From NCBI GenBank assembly GCA_965112735.1, contig OZ218962.1:2480001-2544000 (forward strand): a stretch of 64,000 bases of DNA. Direction: 5' to 3'. The translations under genes were made by a program, and so were the position numbers. Position 1 is the stretch's first letter; each line of letters starts with the position of its first letter. A model generated the notes under the pieces. It was not told the origin of the DNA. It was given only the letters and a program-made list of their open reading frames with translations, and made no database searches. This document shows, piece by piece, positions 23,954 through 42,413 of this stretch. This stretch comes from Phaeosaccion multiseriatum. Its lineage: Eukaryota > Ochrophyta, other classes.

Positions 23954-25799
23954 CACACACACACACCTCCGCGCCTCCCCCCCCCACACACACACGAAGC
24001 AGCACCTCCCCAAGACACTTGTCTTTTGTTTCTTCAGACTTCAAAAGATCAAAGGAGCCCCCACGAACCCCTTCTGTAACTGTCTGATGACCTGTATCGG
24101 ACGTAGTTGCAGTCGCCCAGAGTCCTTGTGAGCGAATGCGTGCCCGTCTGGTAAGTATTGTCCTAGGAAGGAAGGAAGGAAGGAAGGAAGGAAGGCAGCG
24201 CTAAGGTAAGCACTTCGATCATCAACAACACACCAAGAGCAAGCAACCCCACAGCGTTTCGCTTCGCTTCGCTTCAATTCCCTTCCCTTCCCTTCCCTTG
24301 CCTTGCCTTGCGCGTACCATATTGAGCTGTTTGCTTCTCTTCCAATCACACATGATAAGGTTGCCTTCCGCGTCCTCGTAGAGCATATCAACAGTGCCTG
24401 CCATCCGAGCCTGACAGAGGCAGCGGCAGGGGAGGAGGGGAGGGAGAGGGAGAGGGAGAGGGAGAGGGAGATGGGAGACGGAGAGGGACAGGGAGAGGGA
24501 GAGGGGGAGGTAGAGAGGAGGAGGCAGGGGGGAGGAGGAGGCAGGACAAAATGAGGGGGGGAGCAGTAGCTGAAAGCGATGAGGAATTGGGAGAAGAGAA
24601 AAGAAGAGAAGACAGGAGAGGGGAGACGACAAGGGTAGGAACGCAAAGTGCGTGCGTGCGTGCGTGGGTGGGGGCGTGCGTGCGTGCGTGCGTGTGTGCG
24701 TGCGTGTGTGCGTGCGTACCTCTTCGTCGTACATTCTCCACTCCACCCGAAAGGGCTTTAGATTTCTCTTTCTCACAAAGTCTCGCTCGAAGTTGGCGAA
24801 GAGCTCCAGCTCTTTCCGAAACTGTCCACTACTGTCTACTCCCTCACTACCCTCCAGGTAGTGCTGCTCTGGAGAGGGGAGGAGGAGGAGGAGGAGGAGG
24901 AGGAGGAGGAGGAGGAGAGGGGCCATCGCGCAAGAGGACGGCAGCAGATGGTGGTGGTGGTGGTGGTGGTGGTAGGGGGGGGAGGGGGTGAGTGAGATGG
25001 GGGAGGGTCTCAGAATCGATGATGTGCAGTTGCCTCCTCTCTTGTCTCCATTCGGAAATCTGAGGAAGACTGTGTCTTGTGTTGCAGCAATGATTTGTTG
25101 TTTTGGGTGTGCGATCGTTTCCGCAACGACAGTTGCTGTCAAGCTTCAGGCCGGTGGTGTCAGGCGTTATGTCAAGCAGAAGTGCTTCCCCCCCCTTCCT
25201 CTCAAAAGAACAATCGTACAACACCCCCAATAACAAAGGCTTAATAAACCTTAAACCTATCCTTTAGACCCGCGGCAGGCCAGCGCTATATGATTCTCAC
25301 TCTCGAAACGACTCACCGATTTCTTCATGTAGCCCTGTGCCTAGCGCAGCTGCCTCCTTGCCTTGCGATGCCCACTTCTCTTTGATTTCTTCCTTGCTCA
25401 TTCCGCCGTACTCAGGATGGGGTTTCTCCTGTGGGGACGAGACAAAAAGAAGAGCCAGCAAGGAAGGGAGGGCGGATTGCACAAATCAAGGGCAGTCAAC
25501 GGCAACAATTGTATAAATCAAGGGAAAATAGACAACAGCAGAGCATACCTGCCAGTAATCGTAGTTCTGAGCGATGATGCGGTCGGGGTCAAAGGGCCTA
25601 AAGTACTTGCCGATGACAGTGGTCACAGAGCTGAAGGGAGGGCCCCCTTCGCAGCCCGAGACTGAGTACACGTGTGCCCTTTGGGTTGGAGGGAGGTGAG
25701 TCAGTGTGTTGGTCAGTGGGGTGACAAGGAGGGGGAGGGAGGGAAGGAGAGGGAGAAAGGGGGGGGGGAGGAGGGAGGGGGGGGGTAGTAGTAGTAGTG

Positions 25800-25830
<31 letters not shown>

Positions 25831-26404
25831 GAGGAGGAGGAGGAGGAGGAGGAGGAGGAGGAGGAGGAGGAGGAGGAGGAGGAGGAGGAGGAGGAGGAGG
25901 AGGAGGAGGAGGAGGAGGAGGAGAAGGAGGAGGAGGAGGAGGAGGAGGAGGAGGAGGAAGAGGAGGAGAAGAAGAAGGACAAGAAGGAGGAGAAGATGAA
26001 CACATCCCTTACCGCTTATCAAAGGTGAGCCTGCTGTCTCGCGGGTGAGCATTGGCGATGTTGCAGTTCATCCTCCCGCCACTCTTCTCCGCCGGTGGGC
26101 CCTTGACTTCCCCTTCTGGCGGGGGCTGGAAGTCCTTAGGACTAGTAACCGGCTTCGGAAGTGGTCTCTTGCCCATCCTTCTGGTTGGGTTCTTTCCGGG
26201 AGGGGCACCTCCTCTCCCTGCTGCTGCTTTCGGGGCTGGGGATGGGAAGAGGAATTGGATGTGGATCAAGGACAGCAGTAGGCCCATGGTGGGAGGATCA
26301 CGGGACGAATAACTAAAGAGGCGTATCAGGAGGCACTTTGAGATCGCATTGGCGACTCTGTGCAGCTTCTCCAAGAGGTTCCGCCCTCTCCTTGATGAGG
26401 TCAT
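23470..26404 (-). CDS. PD-(D/E)XK nuclease superfamily protein, 7 exons
   Basis: Exons in coding order: 26404-26013, 25678-25549, 25428-25317, 24868-24720, 24410-24318, 24147-24092, 23692-23470. All are phase-consistent GT-AG, giving 384 aa. The core looks like the RecB/MGME1-type nuclease fold. HEEIE at the exon 3-4 join can be the acidic helix, MAGTVDMLYED supplies the metal-binding Asp, and IMCDWKRSKQL is the DxK motif (D-W-K). The C-terminal YSLQLHIYRYILAKHYG matches the QxxxY signature that follows in this superfamily, with VALHPD downstream. The N-terminus is basic and Pro/Lys-rich. A hydrophobic segment at residues 40-55 (MGLLLSLIHIQFLFP) could be a targeting sequence if translation starts at the second ATG (26287). 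Related proteins process DNA ends or RNA; the substrate here is unknown. Confidence 0.72.
23700..23966. repeat. 15-bp repeat and (CA)n in a nuclease intron
   Basis: In intron 6 of the nuclease gene five copies of GGGTCATTGGCGTCG lie at about 23715-23780, next to the acceptor of the last exon. (CA)n with GCAC interruptions runs from about 23888 to 23967. Confidence 0.9.
25735..25995. repeat. Purine block with (GTA)n and (GGA)n
   Basis: Intron 1 of the minus-strand nuclease gene is nearly all purine on plus: GGGA runs, then (GTA)n at 25785-25830, then (GGA)n to about 25960 and AGAAG units. The frames it keeps open (poly-Arg, poly-Gly, poly-Leu, poly-Pro, poly-Ser) are artefacts. Confidence 0.95.
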
Positions 26405-27285
<881 letters not shown>

Positions 27286-27545
27286 ATGCCTCAGCTATGC
27301 TTTCTTGGAGTGGACGAGAACACTCTGAACATACTAAGCAGTCTCCGGCTGCCCATAAAAACAGCGGAAGGTGCGTTCTCGAGAGAGGGTATGTGGTATC
27401 CGTCTGTATATGCCGTGAAAAGCAGAGCAGCAGGTCTTCCGGAAAGGCCCAACATCGGCCGAGAGGGGGGTCACGCTAAGGTTACCCTCCTCACTATCCC
27501 TTGCAGAAGATTGATTTCTCTCTGTGTCACTCTCTCTCCCGCGCG

Positions 27546-27578
<33 letters not shown>

Positions 27579-28775
27579 CGTGTCTCTCCTCTTTTCTCTC
27601 CCTCTTCTCTCGGGGCTGTTTCTGCACTACATTTGTTCATTTCCTCTCCCCGCGCAAGGCCTGCTGTCAAGGAATGTGGAGGAGCTCGCTAGAGACTTGC
27701 GCGTCAGCGAGCGGCGGCTGCTGAAGCTGCGCTACCAAGTCAGCCTGCGGTGTAGCTTGGAGCTCCTCAAGACCGACCACCCCCTGCTCCAACCACCCCC
27801 TCCATCCTCCCCATCCTCCCCATTCCTTACCGCTCCGACTCCAGCGCGTACCCCAGACCGAGGAGGAGGAGGAGGAGGAGGAGGAGGAGGAGGAGGAGGA
27901 GGAGGAGGAGGAGGAGGAGAAGGAGGAGGAGGAGTCGGCCTACAGGAGCAGCAGGAGCAGCAGCAGCAGCAGCAGCAGGAGGATGGCATGGGTCAGGGGC
28001 AAGGGATGGGGTCGAGGACACCCAAACGCAGGCGGCTAGCCGTGGCATCCAACAGCAGTATTAACAACAACAGCAGCAGCAGCCGCAGCAGCAGCAGCGA
28101 GGAGCGCTACCGCCGCCTTCTGGACCCTTGCTGCGACTCTTCCTGGGAGAGCGGGGCCGGCCTGTTCAGGCGGCTGATATCACAGGGAGGCGTCATGGGG
28201 ACGGGATCGGGCCGGCTGGACGCACTGCTGCACAGCGGCCTTCTCATTCACCAGGTAGAGTAAGGTGGGGTGGATGGGTCAGGGGGGGCGTGGGTGGGTG
28301 GGTGGGTGCGTGCGTGCGTGCGTACGTGCGTGCGTGCGTGCGTGGGTGGGTGGGTGGGGTACACATGTCGTATTGCAGCGGGTTTGAAGAAAGGAGGGGG
28401 CGGAGGAGGGGGGGGAGGAATCACTTGGTCATTTGTGCTTCATTCACCCCCCTCACTTCCTTCAAGTGCGTAGAGGCATATGGGCCTATCCCTACGCACC
28501 TGCTCACTCTTGTACTCGCTACTCTTGCTGGCTGATATTGGGTACGGTCTACTGAACTGAACCTAAACTGCATGAAACTAAACTGAATGTCTTGCTCAGC
28601 TGACGGAGGTGGCCGGTGCTGCAGCGACAGGAAAGACGCATCTCTGCAAGACGGCAGCGGTCATGGCCGCGGCAGGGGGGGCACACGTGCTCTATATCGA
28701 TACTGGAGACTTGGGTACGTGAAGGAGGGAGAGTGGGAGGATGGCATATAGTGTTAAAGATCGAGACAGGGAGAG

Positions 28776-28814
<39 letters not shown>

Positions 28815-30818
28815 GGGGGAGAGAGGGACAAGCAGAGAGAGAGAGAGAGAGGGAGAGAGAGAGAGAGAGAGAGAGATCGGTAGAGGGGCCGTATAGAGAG
28901 GGAAAGACACAACGTGTGCGTGAGAGAAAGACAAAGATGTGTGCAGGTGTGGGTGCGTGAGAGGGATAGAATGGGAAGGGGAGACAAGGATGAGCGAGAG
29001 AAGAGAGAGAGATGAGAAGAGAGAAGAGGGGCCAGGGTATGACACGAGAGGGGAGGAGAGAAGAGAGGGGAAAAGGAGAGGAGTATGTCCGCCCCGCCCC
29101 CCCTTTAACGATCTCCAACCTTACGTGACTCCCCCTCCCTCCCGCCCTCCCCCCCTCCTTCCCTCCCTCCCTCCCTCCCTCCTTTCTTCCTTGCGTCCCT
29201 CCCTACCCACCCACCTACCTACCTACCTACCTACCTACCTTCCGTATAGGAAACGTCTTTGGCCTCCGGCAGATCGCCCGGTGCCGCTTGGGACTGGCAA
29301 CAGGAGGTGCCAAGAGATCTGGTGGCAGAGGGGGGGCACCTCCGGCCCTCAATGAGAGGGAGGAGGAGATCCTTTCTCGCATCAGCGTGGTTCGGGTGTA
29401 TAATATCCAGCAGGTAAGCACCTTATGCAATAAGGTGTGGGTGCTTATGTATCAAATTGATACGTTTTAAAGCGTCCAAATCTCATCTCATCTTAACACA
29501 AACAATGGAGAAACGTAGGACGGGTGCTTTTTGCTTTACTTTACTTTACTTTACTTAGTTTTGCTTTTGTTTTTGCACCTGGAGGATAAAATTAGGAGCG
29601 GGGGGGGGGGGGGCGATGACGCTGGACTTCGTCTTTAGCTCTGCTCTCTGTGTGCTGCGGCCTTAGTCTTTAGTTCTGCTCTCTGTGTGTGCTGCGGCTA
29701 TGTGTGCTTTTTATGACGCTTAATTCTCTTCCATCGTCGGTACCACCCACCGAACAAAATGTGATGAACATTCCTTCCGTTGGTTGGTCGGTTGGTTGGT
29801 TGGACAGGCGATCGACGCGTTGGAGACGGCGGAGTACGACATCATGTACCACCGCCACCAGCAGCAGTTGGTGATACAGCAGCAGCAGCAGCCTCCGTCT
29901 CAGCAGCAGGAATGGCAATCACAGTTTCAGTTTCAGTCTCGGTCGTCGGAATCACAGTTCGAGTCGCTTTCTTTTTCGCACCCCTCGCAGGCCCCCGGGG
30001 ATGTCCGCCTCATCTTGCTGGACTGCGTCACCTCACTGGTCTTGCCAGAGCTTGGTGCGTGCCTGCGTGTGTGAAAGACTCGGGTGGAGGATCGGGTATC
30101 CGACAACGCTCTGTGGAAGGCCCTCCTCCACCCGCCCACCCACCCCCACCCTCTCTCTCTCTCTCTGTGTCTGTGTGTGTGTGTGTGTGTGTCACTCCCC
30201 CTCTCCCTGTCATTCTCAGTCTCTCCCTCCCTCCCTCTCACCCTCTCCCTCCTCTTGACCTCCCCCACCGCGCCCCACTTGCCCGCCCCCCCGCGCCGGT
30301 CCTCTACTTGCCTCACACACACAGGCAAGGCCAAGTCAGACCCGGGCAAGATCCTCATGTCAAGTCTCGGAGAGCTGCTGACAGGGATTGCATTTCGCTG
30401 CAGCGTGGCCGTCCTCGTCACCAACAATACGGCCAGCGGGCAGTCTGACAAACCTTCTTTGGGGGCCCAGTGGGCCTACGAGGCCACCACAAGGGTGCTT
30501 CTTCTCGCCGACGACAGCTCTGCTCCTGCTGCTAGTGCAACAAGAGGAGGAGATCGGGGTCGGTCTGAACGATCTTCGGAGCGTTCCTTGGAGTCGGAAT
30601 CGGAGTCCCAGTCGGAATCGGAAGACTCCTTACGAGCAGGGGGGGGTGGGACATCAAGCCGTAGTGGTGGTGGAGGTGGTGGTGGTGGTGGTGGATCTGC
30701 GCGCAGAGGGAGGGGCAAGAGGATAAAGGCCTCTCTGCTCAAGCACTCCAGTAGGTCGCCTGGCGCGAGCACGACTTTTGTCATCACGGATGGGGGCATC
30801 GCGGATGCTGAGAGCTGA
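27286..30818 (+). CDS. RAD51D: RAD51D-type RecA-family recombinase paralogue, 6 exons
   Basis: Homologous-recombination ATPase; in animals and plants RAD51D works in the RAD51B-C-D-XRCC2 complex that loads RAD51. Exons 27286-27370, 27659-28254, 28600-28714, 29250-29413, 29808-30054 and 30325-30818 are phase-consistent and give 566 aa against about 330 in human. The N-terminal domain reads ENTLNILSSLRLPIKT and LRVSERRLLKLRYQV. Then come GSGRLDALLHSGL, Walker A GAAATGKT (exon 3) and VLYIDTGD. Exon 5 has Walker B VRLILLDCVTSLV, and exon 6 has VAVLVTNN followed by PSLGAQWAYEATTRVLL. This order and the (S/A)LGxxW block match RAD51D better than XRCC2 or RAD51B. Extra length comes from Gly, Gln, Ser and acidic low-complexity inserts in exons 2, 5 and 6. 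The lysine and Thr of Walker A are intact. Confidence 0.86.
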
Positions 30819-31652
30819 GAGAGCTTGCATCAAGTGTTTGCCGAGTAAGTAACCAGTGTATAGCCGAGAAAGCAATCAGTGTATATGTATATTTCGTCGT
30901 AGAGCCACCACCAGGCGTGTAAGCGCTTGCGGTCTACCCACAGTTTCAGATTCAGTTTCAATTTACTAGCCCTTTGCCGCCGCCCCCGGGGGAACAGAGC
31001 TCCAGAGCCGCCTCCGTGCGGTCCTGACACCCCTCCCTGCTGGGCCGACTGGACTCTCAGTTTCAGTTTCAGTTCCATACACCTCTACCCATTGAGCCGC
31101 ACTCTCTTTCGAATACCCCTCTCGCTTGGGTCTGTACCGATCGGACACTCCGACTGATGAGTCCAAGCCGCAAGTCCCCTGAGCCAGTAGGGAAAATGAG
31201 TTTCAGTTCGACCAAATCGCTGGCCCTTTCGGCCCCTGACATGCTTCTGAGACAGGCCAGCCCAGAAGAAGGAAGCAGGCCGGCTGGCGCCGGCGAGAAG
31301 CATGTCAAGGGCCGAACCCTTGTCGCCCTTGGTTTGTGGAGCATAGCTAGTCTATCCTGCCTTCTCATTTGCTAAGCTTTGCCAAAAGGAGGAGTTCCAA
31401 ACGTTTTTCCCTGTACACAGTACGGTACTTGGTGCTATATATATATATATATATTATATATATATATATATCGTATGATTTGATTGTATACCAAAATGTG
31501 CCACTTTGCCGTCATCGCGGTGCATCAAAGTGCGCCGGTGAAAGTGACAGGGCCCAAAAAATATGCGCCATCTGTAAGCGTGATGCTGTAGTACCACGTC
31601 CCCTGCCACCCTCCTGCCATCTGTAAATCGTGGTGCTGTAGTATCACATCCC
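30819..31652. other. Convergent 3' intergenic region with TTTCAG repeats and a MITE
   Basis: Between the RAD51D stop and the phosphatase stop. It contains scattered GTTTCAGTTTCAG motifs (30940-30965, 31055-31075, 31198-31210), the small inverted-repeat element at 31229-31315 and (AT)n at 31437-31473. A partial tandem duplication reaches into the phosphatase 3' end. No gene was seen. Confidence 0.65.
31229..31315. mobile_element. 87-bp MITE-like element, family member 1
   Basis: Termini TCGGCCCCTGACATGCTTCT (left) and the complement of AGAAGCATGTCAAGGGCCGA (right) match over 20 bp with one mismatch. The flanks are GCCCTT on the left and ACCCTT on the right, a 6-bp target duplication with one difference. 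The middle contains the palindromic core GGCCGGCTGGCGCCGGCG. It is too short to encode anything, so it is non-autonomous. Confidence 0.8.

Positions 31653-31671
<19 letters not shown>
31563..31671. repeat. 53-bp tandem duplication over the phosphatase 3' end
   Basis: Two diverged copies of GCCATCTGTAA...TGCTGTAGTA...TCCCCT...CCACC...CTGCC lie at about 31565-31616 and 31617-31671. The right copy contains the stop codon of the phosphatase gene (31653-31655); the left copy is downstream and non-coding. Confidence 0.75.
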
Positions 31672-37579
<5,908 letters not shown>

Positions 37580-38150
37580 GTTCGCCACGCCGTGCTCGTC
37601 CGGTGCTGCTGTTGTTGCTGCACCTAATGTTGAGCGGATGAGATCGGATGATTTCGCTCGTGCTCGACAAGAGGGCAACGGTGTTTTGCCTTCTCTATTG
37701 GCACCGCTCCTGCTCCGACTTGGTCCCTTGAAAACACGTCTATATTACTCCAAGCTTAAGCTTGAGGAAGGGAAGCGCACCGACCAGCTGCACCCAATCA
37801 CACTGTGGGAACGACTGTATCCCACGTTGTCCTGCTGGTGCGCTCCCTCTTGGGCCGTGTAAGTAGCAGGCTTATTTGGCGGCGCCGTGTGCCACTGCGT
37901 TTCACACAGAGGACCAAAAAATCCCCTATTTGAGCAAGGTACGTGGTGCACACCCGTGGCTGGTCACGTATCAAATAGAAGGCGAGAGATGGATTCTCGC
38001 TGTATGTTGTTGCTGTGATCTACCCCCCTCTGCTACAGAAGCAGCAGAAGAAGGTCTAAATAAGCCAACAAAAAGCGCGTGACACGCTGCGCCAATTGTT
38101 GCAAGCATGAACGCCAAAAAAGAAGGAGGAGGAGTGGGAGGAGCCGAAGC
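37580..38150. promoter_or_regulatory. Divergent intergenic region, phosphatase and fibrillin
   Basis: 571 bp between the starts of the phosphatase (-) and the plastid fibrillin (+). It holds the small palindrome AAGCTTAAGCTT near 37753-37764. The reading frame open upstream of the phosphatase ATG (to about 37678) lacks an ATG and is probably 5'UTR. Confidence 0.45.
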
Positions 38151-40015
38151 ATGGACTGCGTTTGCCCGTTAACCGCTACCAAGGGCGCCACGCTTTTGCT
38201 CCTCCTCCTCCCCTGTGTGCTACTCCCTTCGTCCGATGGCTTCTTCCTTTCTGGTGCTGCTGCTCCTGCGGCCTCATTCTCTACGGAAAGATGTCCCTCG
38301 GGGAGAGGAGGGAGGGGAACGGCTTCCCGGCGGTCAGAAGGGGCCTTAGGAGAAGCAAGATTAGATCGGGGATGTGGGTGGAGGAGAAGGAGGGGGAGGA
38401 GGGGAGGGCTGGGAGGTGGAAGGCCCGTGATGCCAGCAACGGCCCTTGGCATGGCTGAGGACGAGGACGAGGATGACGACGAGTTTGAAGCCATGTTCAG
38501 CACGAAGAAGATCCGGTTGGAAGACCCTGAGGACGAAAAGAGGAGACAGCAGAGGCAGGAGCAGGAGCAGCAGCAGGAGCCTGCCAACTTGAGCGACGCT
38601 TTCAAAAATGTGCAAAAGACCTACGGAACAGAGCAAGGAGGCGGCGTGACAATGAAGTATGTCGCGATGCTGAGAGAGAGCAAAGGGGCTCTCCTGGCAA
38701 GCCTCCGAGGTGAGCGAGCCGCAGCAGGAGGGAAGGACGATGGGTGTGGGCGGCGAAGCATCAAAGAATAGCAGAGATATACTGGAGGGCCATTGTGAAG
38801 CACGAGAATTCTGATACGAAATAGCTGGCTCGCGCATGTGCACGGCTGTTTTGGTTTGTGAGTTCATTAATCCCAACCCCATCCATTCACCCGAACATCA
38901 TCCACCACTACCACACAGATTCCAAAGGCATTGTCGGAGTGGAGGATCTGGCTATAATACTGGACCTCTCCTCTGTCAACCCCACGGCGGGCCGAGCCAC
39001 CAACTGCCGAGACCTGCTCGAGGGTTCGTGGCAGATGCTGAGCGCAGGTACGTAGTGCTTCGTACAACGTGTTACATACTGTCGAGAGGGAGCGCATGAT
39101 GGGATAGAGACGATAGCATCTGATTGGAGCCGAGTGCGAGGGCCGTTGCTCCGTGCGAGCGAAGAGTTAAGGGGGGGGGGGTGCGTGCGTGTGGGCTTGA
39201 TAGAGAGATATGGAAACAGAGAGAGAGGCAGTGTATGTGTGTGTGAGAGAGAGAGGGAGAGAGGGAGGGTGCGGGAGAGACAAGGAGAACCGGCGATATA
39301 GAGAGAGAGAGAGAGAGTGAAGGAGAGACATACATAGAGAGAGAGGAGACAAAAGCTTTCCTGGTTGGGGAAGAGGGGGCATGATTTTGTTGGCTTTCTC
39401 AGTACTCAACTACTCACATCCATCTGTTCACCCCCTCCCTGCACACCTCGACACGGGTGCCCGAAATCGAAACGAAACAACAACAAAACAAACCGAAAAC
39501 GAAAAGGCTCGTATCTATTCAGAGCCGGAGAGGGACGAGGCAAAGGCTGGGGCTCAGAGGCAAGCATTCAGAGTGCACTGGCCTGGCTACAAGGGGTTGC
39601 AGTGGAGAACTTGAGCGAGAGAGAGGGATCGTCTCCGGACGAGGGAGGCCAGAGAGGGGTTTTTGTATCGGGACAGCTCACTTTCGAGAGTGACGAGGAG
39701 CGCAGGCCTCAGCTGAGTTATCGAAGCACCCTGCGCTTCATCCCTTCTTCAGCCCAGGAAGTGGAAGAGAAGGAGGAGGAGGAGCAGACCGTGTCTGTTG
39801 TGGGCGCGTGCGAGAAGAAGAGCAGCGACCACTGGTTGTGGACCCAAGACCACGAGCAAGCCGCAAGCAGCGGCAAGGGCAAGGGCAAGAGCAAGGGGCA
39901 CCGAGAGCATGTGGTGTATCTGGACCAAGATATGTGCATTCTCTCGAGGCAAGAGAAGCCGACTCAGCCCAGTGATGTGCTTGTGTTGAGTGTTGTACCT
40001 GCAGACGAGGTGTGA
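38151..40015 (+). CDS. Plastid lipid-associated protein (fibrillin/PAP family)
   Basis: Fibrillins bind lipids in plastoglobules and thylakoids. Exon 1 is 38151-38709. It starts with a signal peptide (MDCVCPLTATKG then LLLLLLPCVLLPSSDG) followed by FFLSGAAAPAA, the Phe-led plastid transit motif, then an acidic stretch DEDEDDDEFEAMF and the first PAP helix (KYVAMLRESKGALLASLR). Exon 2 (38919-39047) supplies DSKGIVGVEDLAIILDLSS, NPTAGR and LLEGSWQMLSA, matching the family pattern of a helix, then N-P, then L-x-G-x-W. The last exon starts near 39525 (approximate) and ends at 40015. It gives a beta-rich part (GVFVSGQLTFES, STLRFIPS) and the terminal YLDQDMCILSRQ, where family members carry a YLD-x-D-x-R-x-x-R signature. 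The final Arg-containing motif is altered. The exon 3 acceptor is not settled. Confidence 0.78.
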
Positions 40016-40448
40016 AAGGGTGAGAAGCGATGGCACTAGACGGGGCGGGGGGGTGGGGGGGGGTGCGTGGTGATGGTTCACTGATTGATTGCTCCGTTCG
40101 TGAAGAGGGAGAGTGAGTCAAGTGACAGACAAAACGGTCCGAATACAGTTTCGTACCTTGGCACTCACCGCTCCTCATGGGCCACATACGTGTGGGCGAG
40201 TCTACTTTTGCTTGCCCCACTCTTCACTCAGAGCGTGCCTTTCCCCCACATGTCCAACCAAGGCCGTTTCGGCCGTTTCGGCAGGCAACCCAACCCCCGT
40301 TTGCGGCGCTCTCGTCGTGTGTAAGTATATACATTGTATTGAAAACGTTTCAATTATCCTGGTGACGAACGAGATCATAGAGCAATCCATCCATCCATCC
40401 ATCCATCCATCCATCCATCCATCCATCCATTGCCATGCACACCTCGTG
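40016..40448. other. Convergent intergenic region with (CCAT)n
   Basis: 433 bp between fibrillin and elongase stops. It contains the direct repeat GGCCGTTTCGGCCGTTTCGG near 40262-40281 and (CCAT)n at 40386-40431. No gene seen. Confidence 0.6.
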
Positions 40449-42413
40449 CTAGCTTACTTTCTTGCCAGACGGGTCGGCATACTTGGCCTTGTAAAAGACG
40501 AGGAAGAAGAGCAGGTACATGAGATACAAGCCCACACCCACAAGGATGGGAGGGAGGTGATTATAGCACTCTTCCTCCCCATACCACCCAATCCTACCTT
40601 CTCCCTTCCCACCTAACCATCCCCGCTCGGAGACAGCCGCAACGGCCGCCAGCGCTGTGATGTACACGGAGCTTCCTAGGACGGACATGTGCTGCAAAAT
40701 TTGCGCTTTGGTGAGGAATTTTCGTGACCATCGCAGGAGGGCGGGCTGGGCATAGTAGCCGTACATCCAAAAGTGGACGAAACTGAGGGACAGACGAGGG
40801 TGCAGAGGGGAGGGGGAGAGCAAGAGAGAGGGGGGGGGGAGGGAGAAAGAGGAAGGCACAAGTGAGCGAAGAAGAGAGAAGAGGGAGGGAGAAAAGGGGG
40901 GAAGGAGAAAGGGAGAGTGGTTACTGACTCATAGGAATCCACACAAGAACTACGTATGAAGGACGTCTAGGGCACAAAAGCACAGGCGAGACTCTACGAA
41001 AGCAAAGGAGGAATGGGGATGAGGGTAGAAGCGAAGGAGAGCGGTGGAGGCGCCAGGAGCAGGGGCTGCGGGGGGTGGGATCCGCCAAGGGTAAAAAGCT
41101 TCGCTGCGGCACTGTACCTGTTGGTGATACACACGACGCTCCACACCGCGTTGTACTGTGGAGTCATGTTGAGCCCTGAGAGAGGCGCGCAAGCATGCAT
41201 GCAAGCAAGCAAGCATGCAAGCAAGCAAGCAGCAATTCAAACCCATTCATTTCAATCAGACAGCAGCGGCGGTGTCAGTTTGGACTCTTCCGAATTCCTG
41301 TTTGTTGAACTGTGGAAGACACGTTACGCACACGACAACACAACATGCCATTCGGCGAAGCTAGGAGCTGTCGTGCGATGCAGTGAGTGTGAGTAAAGGA
41401 GTGAAGGACCAACTGTGAATGCGTGAGTGTATGACTAACCCGTGAGGAAGGCCGTGGAGGCGTGGTGCGTGTAGTGCAGCCAAGTCACCTTCTTGCCCTT
41501 GGCCACGAGTAGCGCTGTGTCCACCCACTCCCAGTACTTGCTGTAGAAGAACGCCCACGCCGTCCACACAAACACATCGTCCTGTTGACCGTTTGGTTGT
41601 TTGTGGGGCATGGTGTGGGTGGGTGAGTGAGTGGGCTAATAGGAAGGGGGGGGGGCAGACTTAAATCAAGTTGGGATGAAGAGATGGGTTCAGGGATTGA
41701 ACACGCACCTCGTTGAAGCGTTTGCAGATGAAGGTGTGGACGGAGTGATGCTTGCCGCTGCTTGCTACGGATCGACATATCCCCACCAACATTGCCAGGC
41801 TGAGCAGACTCAAGCCCGCATTGTGCAGGCCCTCCACTCGCTTCACCAAGGAAAGCAGGCGGGACATGTAGCGAGTAGCCAGTAGCTCCACGAACACAAG
41901 GTAGGCCAGCACGGAGCTCCAGAACAGGAGCTCATGGGCGTTACGAGGGCTGGTCATGGCCGTCTCGGCTCCTCCGTGCAGAGAGGCAATCGCCCGTGGG
42001 CTGAAGCAAAGTTGCCAACAGATGTACACCGCTCCGCACATGTGCAGAAAGGATGCGCTCGCCACGGCTTTAGCATCCCCTCCCACCTCTCTAACGCGCC
42101 TTCTACCCGCGTTGCTTTCCCTGTCCGCCGCCATCTCTACGGGTGAGGTGCGATGCACGATGAGTGTCAAAAGCAAGCTCATGAGCGCGATCTGCCAAGC
42201 CACCAAGACGGCCGTAGTGAGGCCGTATGGACTCCCGCCGCCGCCAAGGCTACTGCTGTTTGTGTCCTCGGCCGCACCGCCTATTCGCTCGAGAAGAGGC
42301 ACACTGCAGAAGCACCGCAAGGCACAGATGAGAGAGGGACAGAGGGCGAGACTCAGCAGCTTAAGAGACGGGCCGCTGCCTCGGTTTATCGAGTACTCTG
42401 GCTTGGCTTCCAT
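40449..42413 (-). CDS. ELO-family very-long-chain fatty acid elongase, 4 exons
   Basis: Condenses malonyl-CoA with a fatty acyl-CoA in the ER. Exons in coding order: 42413-41709, 41581-41440, 41175-41118, 40782-40449. Phases agree, giving 412 aa, longer than the usual 270-320 because of an N-terminal extension with extra hydrophobic segments. Family signatures: [14 protein letters not shown] (the E-x-x-H-N helix), [18 protein letters not shown], then [10 protein letters not shown] with the HxxHH catalytic histidine box. Next come SVVCITN and [11 protein letters not shown], and finally a last membrane helix [17 protein letters not shown]. The protein may end at 40449 or splice again at the GTAAGC after KK; the ending is therefore open. 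The HxxHH box is HYTHH, with Y and T as filler. Substrate preference cannot be read from this. Confidence 0.9.

Noticed and set aside
25713-26005. Poly-Arg, poly-Gly, poly-Ser, poly-Pro and poly-Leu frames
   Set aside because: All come from one (GGA)n/(GTA)n block in the nuclease intron; the flanking exons join in phase across it.
31437-31473. AT repeat as a possible promoter or centromere-like element
   Set aside because: A simple (AT)n run in a convergent 3' region, with no other supporting signal.
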